This document shows, piece after piece, positions 1 through 9,945 of a stretch of DNA of 64,000 bases. The notes under the pieces are model-generated. The model was not told the origin of the DNA, ran no database searches, and saw nothing but the letters and a program-made list of their open reading frames with translations. The stretch is taken from contig JBAIAC010000059.1 in assembly GCA_037349315.1 (NCBI GenBank), forward strand, positions 30,474,501 to 30,538,500, in the 5' to 3' direction. The DNA is from Chelydra serpentina. Its lineage: Eukaryota; Chordata; Testudines; Chelydridae. The first letter of the stretch is position 1, and every line of letters begins with the position of its first letter. Position numbers and translations under genes: made by a program.

Positions 1-96
1 CTTGTTATCCCAAGGGGAGTCTACGTCACTCTTCAAACCAAATACACTGCTTCAGGTAGAATAAACAAACATATTTATTAACTATAAAGATAGATA

Positions 97-276
97 GGGG
101 AGGGATAGCTCAGTGGTTTGAGCATTGGCCTGCTAAACCCAGGGTTGTGAGTTCAATCCTTGAGGGGGCCATTTAGGGATCTGGGGCAAAAATTGGGGAT
201 TGGTCCTGCTTCGAGCAGGGGGTTGGACTAGATGACCTACTAAGGTCCCTTCCAACCCTGAGATTCTATGATTCTA
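97..276 (+). mobile_element. Turtle tRNA-derived Pol III SINE, copy 1
   Basis: The left part is a tRNA-like head with an A box (TAGCTCAGTGG) and a B box (GAGTTCAATCC). It is followed by a body and a 3' tail (GGTTGGACTAGATGACC ... ATTCTATGATTCT) that matches the CR1 3' end elsewhere in this window. This is the structure of the abundant cryptodiran turtle Pol III SINE, which is thought to borrow CR1 reverse transcriptase through the shared tail. The copy is essentially full length and there is no open frame of interest. Confidence 0.9.
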
Positions 277-636
277 AGTGATTTTAAGTCAAAGCATAAC
301 AAGTCAGATTTGGTCCAATGAAATAAAAGCAAAACACGTTCTAAGCTGATCTTAACACTTTCAATGTCCTTACAAACTTAGATGCTTCTCACCACAGGCT
401 GACTGGTTGCTCTTCAGTCAGGCTCTCCCCTTTGATCAGTGCTTCGGTCGCTTGGTGGTGGTGTCCGTAGATGTAGGTGGACGCGAGAGAGAAAGCATGG
501 AAAATGTATCTCCCTTTTCTCATGTCCTTTCTTCCCTCTTGGCTTTGCTGCCCCCCCCTTCAGAGTCAGGTGAGCATTACCTCATTGCAGTTCTAAACTG
601 ACCAAAGGAAGGGGGGTGATTCCCTCGAGAGGCTAA
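277..636. other. Non-coding stretch between SINE copy 1 and the Harbinger element
   Basis: I see no convincing gene, RNA or repeat boundary here. A 64-codon open frame at 407-601 has no recognisable features and is probably chance. Positions 1-96 to the left of the SINE are likewise unassigned. Confidence 0.5.
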
Positions 637-934
637 GGGCATGGCTACACTTGCGAGTTAGAGTGCACTAAAGCAGCCCTGTGTGCTCTAACTCACGACG
701 TGTACACACTGGCAAGGCATGTAGAGCGCTCTGACTCCACGGCTGGAGCACTCCTGGTAATCCACCTCCGCGAGAGGCATAACGCATGGTGCGCCCTGGC
801 TGGAGCACTGCGGCGCCAGTGTGGACTCCCTGGTCTGTTAATGCGCTCTGATCAGCCTCCAGAAGTGTCCCACAATGCCTGTTCTAGTCCCTCTGGTCAT
901 CACTTTGAACTCTACTGACCTCAGGTGACCAACC

Positions 935-1147
935 ATAGAGTCATAGAGAATCATAGAGTATCAGGGTTGGAAGGGACCTTAGGAGGTCATCTAGTCCAAC
1001 CCCCTGCTCAAAGCAGGACCAATCCCCAATTTTTGCCCCAGATCCCTAAATGGCCCCCTCAAGGATTGAACTCACAACCCTGGGTTTAGCAGGCCAATGC
1101 TCAAACCACTGAGCTATCCCTCCCCCCCACTGAGCTATCCCTCCCCC
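935..1147 (-). mobile_element. Turtle Pol III SINE, copy 2 (minus)
   Basis: Reverse-complement copy of the SINE at 97-276: tail at the left (ATAGAGTATCAGGGTTGGAA), tRNA-like head at the right. About 21 bp of the head (CACTGAGCTATCCCTCCCCC) occurs twice in tandem at 1107-1147, a local duplication at the 5' end of the element. It sits inside the Harbinger element between its left end and the SANT-like gene. Confidence 0.88.
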
Positions 1148-1261
1148 CTAAAATTTAAAACCATCAGACCCGCCCTTTAAATTCTCTGTGAATTTTGAAA
1201 ATCCCCTTCCTGTTTGCTCAGCCAGGCGTGGAGTGCTCTCAGCGCATCTTTCCAGGTAACC

Positions 1262-3398
1262 ATGCCTCCACGTGCCAGGCGATCCCCAGTATGGAGCAAT
1301 GGCGAGGTGCTGGACCTCATCAGTGTTTGGGGGGAGGGAGCTGTCCAGTCCCAGCTGCGCTCCAGCCGTAGGAATTATGATACCTTTGGGCATATATCAA
1401 GGGACATGATGGAAAGGGGCCATGACCGGGATGCACTGTAGTGCAGGGTTAAAGTGACGGAGCTGCGGAATGCCTACCACAAAGCCCGCAAGGCAAACTG
1501 CCACGCCAGTGCTGCCCCCACAACATTGCCGTTTCTACAAAGAGCTGGATACAATACTGGGGGGGGGGGGCGACCCCACCTTCACTCCAAGGACCACCAT
1601 GGACACTTCAGAGCCCAGTTCAACAAGGCAGGAGGAGGAGGAGGAGAACCAATGGTCAGTGAAGGGATGTTAGAAGTTACTACAGCGAACTTTTTCCTGG
1701 GTGTCTGGCTGGTGAGTCTTGCCCACATGCTCGGGGTTCAGCTGATCGCCATATTTGGGGTTGGGAAGAAATTTTCCTCCAGGGTAGATTGGCAGAGGCC
1801 CTGGAGGTTTTTCGCCTTCCTCTGCAGCATGGGGCACGGGTCACTTACTGGAGGATTCTCTGCATCTTGAAGTCTTTAAACCATGATCTGAGGACTTCAA
1901 TAGCTGAGACATAGGTGAGAGGATTATTCCAGGGGTGGGTGGGTGAGATTCTGTGGCCTGCATTGTGCAGGAGGTCAGAATAGATGATCATAATGGTCCC
2001 TTCTGACCTTAAAGTCTATGAGTCTATGAGGAGGAAAGCGGGAACGAGGGTGCTGAGGAGGAGGGGGACAACTCGGCATCCCTAGATGCACGCAGCCAGG
2101 AGCTGTTTTCAAGCCAGGAGGAAGGTAGCCAGTTGCTGCAGCCGGTGCTTAGGGAAGGACAAACACCAGAGGAGGTGCCCGGTAAGCAGCTTTTATTTTG
2201 GGAAGGAAGTTATTCAGTGCGGGCTCTTGGGGCAAAGAGGGTTACGGCTGCATGCATGCCTAGATGTGGAATAGGGCGTTGATGTGCTCTCTCACATCGC
2301 GTAATCGGCCTCAGTGATCTCTTCAAAGGTCTCATGCAGAAGCTGGGCAAGCCGCTTGCGCAGGTTCCTTGGCAGAGCTACTGTGCTCCTTGTCCCAATA
2401 AGGCTAACATGTCCGCGTCACTGTGCCGTGACGGGCGGGGGGACCATTGCTGCACACAGGCAAGCTGCATATGGGCCAGGGTGGAAGCCGCATTGTAGTA
2501 GAAGACCCTCCCTTGCTTCCCCGGTCACCCTCAGCAGCGAGATCTCTTCCAGGACGAACTCATCCAGTGGAAAATGTGGGGACAGTGTTCAATATAGGGG
2601 CTCCCTGTAGCTGTTGGCTCTCCCCAAGGCACAGAACCCCAGAGGACAGTACGGCCGTGAAACAATCAGTCCCCCTTGCCCCTGTGCTTACTCACCATTT
2701 TGGGGCTCCTGTGAGTTATGTGCACGCACTTTGGGATGGGCAATTTCTGCTGTTGTGTACACTGTGCTTGTCTTTACGTACGGCCGAATCATTGCTCTGT
2801 CTGGTGTGAACAATGCTGCCTCTGTTAAGTATTGCATTTGGCCTTTACAGATGCAACCTTGAAATCTCAGCCGTCTGTGTTATCACCGGCCGAAAGACTC
2901 CAAAGAATCAGGAAGAGGCCACATAGAAGCAAAGAGGACATGCTGCATGAAGAAATGCAGCAGTCACTTAATGAGAATCTAAAAGTGCAGGAGTGGAGGG
3001 AGAGTGAAAGGAGGTTCCGCCAGCAGAATGCAGAGTGCCAAAGCACAGAACAGCTAATAAGCATCATGGAGCGCCAAGCGGACTCGATCCAGGCGCTCAC
3101 AAGCATGCAGGCGGAGCACTACCGCGCCCGCCCCCCACTGCAGCCCTTAACCCAAAACTCTTTCCCTTGGGCCCCCATGTCACCTCCAACCCACTTTCCC
3201 CAACATCCAGGTTCTTATCACCACCAGCTGCCTCCAACACCTGTAGCTTCACCACCCAGCCCTGAAAACTATGACCCTCACCCACTGCACTCAACCCCCA
3301 TCACCATGCATTTTAGCCAGCCTGAAGTGCAGCACTCATTGCACGGCACTCCAGACAGGAAGGCTGAGTCTGAGAACAGGACATACGCAAATCTGTGA
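1262..3398 (+). pseudogene. Harbinger-associated MADF/Myb-SANT-like DNA-binding protein, broken
   Basis: Exon 1 starts at ATG 1262 (MPPRARRSPVWSNGEVLDL) and encodes a trihelix or Myb/SANT-like domain of the type that partners Harbinger transposases in binding transposon ends and carrying the transposase to the nucleus. Exon 2 resumes near 2029 and ends at a GT donor after 2181. Exon 3 runs from the AG acceptor before 2851 to the stop at 3396-3398. It is a glutamine- and proline-rich tail preceded by a predicted coiled coil (HEEMQQSLNENLKVQEWRES). The copy is dead: TAG at 1439-1441 interrupts the SANT domain, a 12-base G run at 1559-1570 shifts the frame, and a CR1 3' end splits the acidic Glu stretch. 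AATAAA at 3452-3457 is its probable poly(A) signal. Related domesticated genes (MSANTD family) exist, but this copy is clearly transposon-borne. Confidence 0.75.
1645..2028 (+). mobile_element. CR1-type LINE 3' end inserted in the Harbinger gene
   Basis: About 380 bp interrupts the Glu-rich codons of the SANT-like gene. It ends in a CR1-like 3' UTR (GGTCAGAATAGATGATC ... GACCTTAAAG) with a short tail of TCTATGAG repeats. GAGGAGGAG-type sequence occurs on both sides, consistent with a target duplication, although the host sequence is itself GAG-repetitive so the exact junction is uncertain. The tail repeat differs from the ATTCTATG tail of the other CR1 copies here, so this is a different subfamily. 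Confidence 0.7.
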
Positions 3399-3613
3399 TT
3401 GTCCCGTTCCCCACCCCTTGCCCTGTTTCCCAAGCAGTTGTGTTTCTTTTCAATAAATGGCTTTTTTGGCTTTGAAAACATTCTTTATTATTGCATTAAG
3501 TAAAAGATCCCTTAGCCCAGGAAAGCAACAGGCCCTGCAAGTCAGTGTAGCAAGCACAGATTCCTACTAGCATTGGAACCACTGCACTTCACTCCCGGAC
3601 AGGGCACCGAACA

Positions 3614-4697
3614 TTACTGGTGGCTTTTAGCCTCAAATTGCTCACTCGAGGCATCCCTAATCCTTACAGCCCTGCGCTGGGCCCCTCTAATAGCCCTGCT
3701 CTCTGACTGTTCAAATTCAGCCTCCAGGTGTTGAACCTCCAAGTTCCATGCCTGAGTGAATCTTTCACCCTTCTCTTCACAAATGTTATGGAGGGTACAG
3801 CACGCAGATATAACCGCGGGGATGTTGTCATCAGCCAGGTCCAGCTTCCCATGTAGAGATCGCCAGCGGCCCTTTAAATGGCCAAAAGCACACTCCACAG
3901 TCCTTCTGCACCGACGCAGCCTGTTGTTGAACTGCTCCTTGCTGCTGTCAAGGCTCCCTGTGTAGGGTTTCATGAGCCACGACATTAAAGGATAAGCTGG
4001 GTCTCCAAGGATCACAATGGCCATGTTGACTTCCCCTACGGTGATCTCCTGGTCTGGGAAAATGTCCCTGCTTGCAGCTTCCTGAACAGGCCAGTTTCTG
4101 AAAGATGTGTTAATCTTTCCTTTCCGGGCCAGCCTGTGTTAATGTCAATGAAATGCCCACAGTGATCCACAAGCGCCTGGAGAACCATAGAGAAATACCC
4201 CTTCCGATTAACGTAATTGGGGGGGAGGGATAGCTCAGTGGTTTGAGCATTGGCCTGCTAAACCCAGGGTTGTGAGTTCAATCCTTGAGGGGGCCATTTG
4301 GGGATCTGGGGCAAAAATTGGGGATTGGTCCTGCTTCGAGCAGGGGGTTGGACTAGATGACCTACTAAGGTCCCTTCCAACCCTGAGATTCTATGATTCT
4401 ATGAACGTACTCTGAGCCTAGGTGGGCTGGTGCCAGAATTGGAATATGCGTCCCATCTATCACCCCTCCACACTTAGGGAGAGACCTGGCCCAGGACATT
4501 GGTGGAGCTGGCCCCCCGACCTGAATTTTCTTCAGCCCAGGCACCACAGGCCCATACAACTCACCGCCCCTGGATCTTGCCACTGGCAGTGAAGTGGGAC
4601 AGGCCTGGGAACTAGACTGGGGAGACAGATTGCGAAGGCAAATGAGAAATGCCAGGAGAGCTCTTTTGCCGTCCCATGGCTGTGACGTTACCATCAA
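3614..4697 (-). pseudogene. Harbinger DDE transposase (HARBI1-like), broken
   Basis: Read on the minus strand, the N-terminal piece (4697 to 4404) contains CGGVIDGTHIPILAP, which carries the first catalytic Asp of the DDE domain. After the SINE insertion the frame continues as an RKGYFSMVLQALVDH-like stretch with frameshifts. The C-terminal piece (4024-3614) contains LGDPAYPL (second Asp) and RRTVECAFGHLKGRW (catalytic Glu). The triad therefore survives only in separate fragments. The family cuts and pastes Harbinger elements at TTA/TAA sites together with the SANT-like partner. The transposase start codon was not identified. A minus-strand AATAAA lies at 3489-3484. Confidence 0.8.
4216..4403 (+). 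mobile_element. Turtle Pol III SINE, copy 3, inside the transposase
   Basis: Full-length plus-strand SINE with A and B boxes and an ATTCTATGATTCTATG tail. It is flanked by AACGTAAT (4210-4217) and AACGTACT (4404-4411), a 7-of-8 target duplication, and it interrupts the transposase just after the first catalytic Asp block. It therefore post-dates the Harbinger element. Confidence 0.9.
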
Positions 4698-4699
4698 CT

Positions 4700-6400
4700 G
4701 CCCTCAGGGATTTTACCCAGTGCCATACGCTGCTCTAAAGGGCAGGGTGCGGAGTACAGCCTGGCACTTTGCGCTGGGGCAGGTATGTGCACTGCAGCAC
4801 AGCCTGCCACCCCGCTGCTGCTTGAGCGTCCTACCAGCACATGGCCTTGGGGAATTGCAAGAGTCGGGGGGCAGGAGCCAAAATCCACCTCTAAATCTGG
4901 CAGCCCCCCCACCATGTCCCCATCCAGACACCCACATTCCAGCTCTCCCCCTCCACAGTGGTCTATAGCTCCAGCCCCCCCAGCCTGCTCCAAATAATCT
5001 GCCACTCTCAGTAAAACTTCAGCCTGCTGCCCCCTTTGGCATTCATGGCAGACACCCAGCGCCTCCCCTGCTGCCACACCTGCCCCGGAGCCCTATGCAA
5101 CTGGGTTGGAGGCTGATGTGGCAAGCCCCAGCCTGGGGCCGCAGGGGCCACAGGGCCCAGAGATGGACCCTGCAAGATGGGAACAGTTCAACACCCGGGC
5201 ATTGACCGGGGTAGCTCCCAGACCACAGGGACCTAGTTAACAGGCAGTGTGGCTCCCCCACCATAAAAACACCTGGGCTAGGGGTGCTGATCCCTCTTGC
5301 ATGGGGGCAATGGGCTACTACCCACTGGATCGGGGGGTCTGGGCATCTCATCCCCCACTCTCTGAGCCCATCCCCCACCCTTGGGTCCCCTGGCCTGCCC
5401 CCCCAGCACCCTGCACGCCCAGCCCCCCTGCATTCAGTACCCCCTGCCCTACCCAGCCCCCATCCCAGTTCCCCTTGCACCTTCATCCCAGCCCCCTACA
5501 TTGTGCCCCCAGTCGAGCCTAGCCCCCACACTCTGCACCCCTAGCCAAGACCCCCCCACACACTCTCCACCTCCCAGCACAGCACCATGCAACTCCCACT
5601 CAGCCCTCAACACCACCATCCCATCCAATCCCCCTCCATTATTAACCCCCAAGTCCCCTTCCTGGCCCCCACACTCCATATCCCTAGTCTAACCACCCCA
5701 CACCTCTAGCCCCCACCCAACCCCCCTGCATCCACAGCCCATCCCCACATCTGGTCCCCCACATGTTGCACTCCCAGTTCATCCCAGCCTGCCCTCCCCC
5801 CCCCACCCCCCCCCACTCCCCGCATGCTTTATATTTTCAGCTCATACCTGGCTCCCCCCACTCACACCCCGAGCCTACACCCCCTACCTGGCCACACCCA
5901 TGGATGAGCTCTCACTGCCGGGCTCCTTGGCCACATAGTATAATTGATGTAGTGGCGGCCAGGGCAGGAGTCTGCCCGGCCAGCAGGGCGTGCAGTGGAG
6001 CGACAGGGGCAAGCTGGGTGCCTACATGGGGCCAGACAGGCCCCTATGCTTGTAGCCAAAGCCCAGGTAGCGGCTATGGTGGCACCAGGCACAGCCCCGG
6101 CCATGATCCTACCCCTGCTGGTGCTGGAGGTTGGGAGAAGTGCTTCCCCGCAGTCTGGCTGAGGGCCACTTCCTTGGAGTCCCAGCTAGTGATTGCCCTC
6201 TCCAAGCCTTGGCTCTTGCCACCCCCCATCTGCTTGTAGCTAGAGCAGCCTCTGCCATGCCAGTAAGGACCATTGTTCTCCCCAGCTTGCCCTCCTGCAC
6301 AGCATGGGCCAGAGAACCTTTGCCCGATTGGGCAGAGAGGGACCTCAGGACCCCATCAAGTCCAACCGTCATCCCAGTCACCTCTGTGGTGCAATGATGC
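4700..6400. other. Non-coding, C-rich low-complexity region
   Basis: From about 5,240 to 5,860 the plus strand is strikingly rich in C with degenerate repeats of the CCCAGCCCCC / CCTGCACCC kind, so many spurious Pro/Ser-rich open frames appear. No conserved domain is recognisable. The stretch resembles the C-rich interior of the hAT element at 49,554-50,305 and may be the inside of an unrecognised DNA transposon, but no ends were found. Confidence 0.5.
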
Positions 6401-9400
6401 ATGGACAGCACACTAAGTTCAGGGCCAGCATCCAATCACCTAGATCCAAGACCAAATGAAACATGGGCTGATAGCACGGATGGGGTGGGTAATGGGGGAA
6501 AAGGGGGACATGGGGCTGAGGGAACAGGGTCACTTTCATTTAATTCTATTAAAGCATTCACTTTTTCAAACCTCCATGCAGTTTCTGGGGAAATCCCCAG
6601 ACTTCTGCACAGGAGACTACCAGCTCCAGGGGTCTTAAAGCATCAGTTTGGTTCCCCACGGAGCACACATGCAATTGTCTGTGCTATGCCAAGCAGCAGA
6701 AAAATCTGTGGGTGCATGACAAAGAAGCAGTTCCCAAATATTAGGTGTACTAGTTACTTGCAGTATATGATCTAGCCACTAGAGGTCTCCATGCGCTGCG
6801 GAGAGACCCAGGCAGGGTGTGGTGTCTGGTAAACAAGAGAGACAAAGCTGGGATATGAGCTTGTTTGTGTCATTACCTGTTTCAATAAAAGTTTCCCTTT
6901 AAAGGTGGAATGGAATTCCCTAGATCAGGACAGTAAAAAGGGAAGATGCTGACAAATTTCATAGTCCAGGCCCACAGATGTTTCAGGGAAAGAGGTCCTT
7001 TGCCATCAACTCTGCTGCGTTGCTTCTTTCAGACAGTGGCCTTTTTGCTTGCACGCACACCCACCCACGTGAGATTGCAGCCCCAGTGAGTGTCAGATAC
7101 TTCCTGAGTGCCCCCGCCTGCCAGCGAACCGGCAGAGCTGGGGTGTTAAGAGGTTCCCCAACCATCTTGGTTCTTTCTGCTGAATGCTGGAGGTCCCGAG
7201 AGAGAAGGAACCCCAGGACATTGGGGTGAAAGCAGAACAGGGCTCCGGGGAGCACTGGCCAAAGCATAAAGCCCAGAGCCTCAAAAGGTGTTTAGGTGCC
7301 CATCTCTGGCTGATTTCCCATCAATGGGAGTTCGGTGCCTAAATACCTTTGAGGATCTTGGCTTAAGTGACCCAGAAGCCTAAGCCCTGGTCAAAATCAG
7401 GCTGCTAAGTCATGCCGGTGCATTGGCCAATGTCCCTTCAATGCTGAAGCTAAGGCATTTTGGCAGGTGGGGACAGCAGAATCATGCCTGCCCGCTGACC
7501 TGCCTAAGCTACCAGCCAGACAAGTACCCTCCTGAAGACCATGCTCCTCCTTGTCCCTTTGCATACACAGCCTCACCTCCCCCATACAAGCCCGGGGGTT
7601 TGCAATGGCAGACGAGGGAGCTGATGCAGATAGAGCCCGTTTCTGGAGGATGGCACAGGACAAGTTTCATCTTTGTATGGCACCCATGTGTTCCTTGGCA
7701 TCGGGGGGACGCTGTCATCGCTACTAGGCATCTGGGGAAACACACGTGGGCTGGGATCACTGCCAGATGGAAAGAAGGGTGCGTTGGGTGAGCGATTGCA
7801 AAAATCTGTGTCTTTTAGAGGGAGGAATCCAGAATCAGAATGTGGAACCTTGCAAGTTTAGGAGTTTGCTCATCACACGCTCCGGCTCCACCGGAAGTTA
7901 CTGCTCTGGGGGCAGGATCCCTGTAAGATGGTGTCTGGCCTGGGCTATGCAGGAAGTCAGGGCTCCCTGTTCCCTTCTGGCTTGAAAATCTGGGAAGGTG
8001 CGAATGTCACCTGCTGTGGGGAAGGAGTCTTTCTCGGGAGCAGCTTTCCCCGCCATGCTGCTGGCATCTCCTCTCCAGCGCTCACCCTGAATGAGGAACA
8101 CAGGTCTGCTCTGAGCAGGGTGAGGGGAGGGTTCCCCGAGAAAGGGCAGGCGAGGGGGCATGGGACAAAGCTGGATCAGGTCTCCAGATTGAACTCAATG
8201 GTCTGCGGAGACTCCCCACACGTCAAGGAAACAGAGCCTCCAAAAGGGAGAGGAAGGACAGGGGATGCAGAGGGGGACGATACTCCTGGACAACCCGTCA
8301 GATCCAAGGATGGGCCAGCAGGAGAATCAGGAGGCCAAAGCATCTCCCCCTGCCCTCTGTCTCCTCTACAGTTGGTGCAGCGGACGAGGCCGGAGGGGGC
8401 TGGCTCAAGGTTCAAAGGAGCCAGAAGGAGGGTTTTGTTTCTGGAACCAAGAAGATTGACAGGGTGGGTTCCTTCTCCTCTGGCTGGAGAATGGGCTGTG
8501 GACCTGAGTAACTCTTACTGAAATCAATGGGAGTTTTGCCATGGACTTCAATGGGGCCAAGACCCCAGGCCCAACCCTCTTCAAAACATCATCAGCTCTT
8601 CCCCCATAAAACCTTCACCTAAGGGAGATGGGGCACCTGGCCCATACCCTGGGTACAGCAGGCGGCTTCAAGCGGTGTAGTGTTAATGCTAGACACACGA
8701 CGCAGAGATGTGGTGTATGCTGCAAGATCCAGAGTTTGGCAGACAAACGTGCACCCATCCGCGGCCCTCGGGGGTGGTGGATAACACCTCCAGGAAGATC
8801 TGTTTTAGAGATGGTGCAATTCCCTCAAAGGCAATAAGGTTGCACCTTCAAGAATCTGATGGGTGCTGAGCATTTGCTAGGACGATGCATGGACCAGGCT
8901 GATGGTCTGGGGCAGGATCTCAAAGCCTGATGACTGGACTCCAATCCTTTATCTAAAGGCAACTATGTTTGTTGTATGCCCAGCACAGCCAGCGGTTTCC
9001 TTAGAAGCAACAGTGGGCGATCTTCCCCTGAATTAACCCTTATGGCCCCAATCCAACAAGGCACTTAAGCATGTGCTTAACTTTAAGGACATTGGAAGCC
9101 CATCGCTTTAAAGTTAAGCGTGTTATCTGCATTGTGGTAGCACCTTGGAGACCAGGCAATGGAGCAGGATCTGACTATGCTAGGTGCTGCACAAACCCCC
9201 CCACACAGAGCTCATTTGTATGCTTAAACTCTTGGCAGGCTGGAGGAACGGTGTCTGTGGGAACCTTTAATTTTCCTTTCCAAAGACGACCCATTGGCAG
9301 ATGCCTGGGCCTTTGCATGGTGTAGATCAGAACGATAAACACAAATACATGTGACGACGTGGCTCATCAATGTGGGATTATTTTCGCCAACCCCACTGCC

Positions 9401-9920
9401 AATAGTAGCGTCTTATCCAACGCTGAGGGAAAACACCTCTATGTGAGGATGTTTTCATTGAGAAGGACAGGCAAAGTATCCAAACCAGACACAAACTGGG
9501 CATGAGCCTAGCTGGAGGGGCTACCCCTGTTCAGGGCATGTCGGATGTCACCAGGAGCTTTTAGGGGAAAGCAGTTCTTTTTCAGTTTAAGAGTGGCTGA
9601 TTAGAGATTAAATCAATAAGGAACCAGTTTAAACTAAACTAAGCTGATCGGAGCCTGGTTAAACCAAAGGGAAAGCCTCTTTTTGCAGGGATTAGCCCAA
9701 GTTTAAATTGATGTCGTATGTTAAAAGGCTGCAATTTTCTCCTGAAGCCAAATTCTAACTCTCAGGGGAGAGGGATTCCCAAGGTGCTAAGAACCGGTTC
9801 AGTTTTAAGGCTTCCACCAGGTCCAGATTACCTCTACCCAGAGGACTCAGTGCCCTCAAGGAATCCTATCACCCTTTGAACATTTCCTCTTCTAGTCTCA
9901 GATTCCAAGGCCAGAAGGAA
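6400..9920. other. Intergenic DNA without recognisable genes
   Basis: No exon, RNA gene or intact element is supported. The open frame at 7928-8521 (197 codons) shows no domain, no family resemblance and no splice context, and is probably chance in GC-rich DNA. Short stretches about 7,284-7,365, 8,500-8,580 and 9,040-9,200 look like fragments of old amniote retroposons (TTTAGGTGCC, CCTAAATACCTTTGAGGATC, AGCACCTTGGAGACC). Confidence 0.5.
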
Positions 9921-9945
9921 CCATTTTCCTCGACTCTTTTCCCAT

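Larger units (their letters stand above)
637..4700. mobile_element. Decayed PIF/Harbinger DNA transposon with two convergent genes
   Basis: The left end begins GGGCATGGCTACACTTGC immediately after a TAA trinucleotide (634-636), which fits Harbinger termini and their 3-bp TTA/TAA target. Inside lie a MADF/Myb-SANT-like DNA-binding gene on the plus strand and a DDE transposase on the minus strand, the usual two-gene Harbinger content. The two genes converge. An AATAAA at 3452-3457 (plus) and one at 3489-3484 (minus) are about 30 bp apart. No matching right terminal repeat was found before 6,400, so the right boundary near 4,700 is only where transposase similarity stops. A minus SINE at 935-1147, a CR1 3' end at about 1645-2028 and a plus SINE at 4216-4403 are later insertions. 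The element is dead. Confidence 0.75.

Noticed and set aside
97..170. A true tRNA gene
   Set aside because: A and B boxes are present but the sequence continues into the SINE body and tail and occurs four times; it is the SINE head.
6045..6070. Right terminal repeat of the Harbinger element (CTTGTAGCCAAAGCCC)
   Set aside because: Too few matches to GGGCATGGCTACACTTGC and no TAA duplication next to it.
5763..6239. 158-codon Pro/Ser-rich open frame
   Set aside because: Lies in and beside C-rich low-complexity sequence where stop codons are rare on both strands.
7928..8521. 197-codon open frame as a possible gene
   Set aside because: No domain, no family resemblance, no splice or promoter context; composition follows the local GC content.
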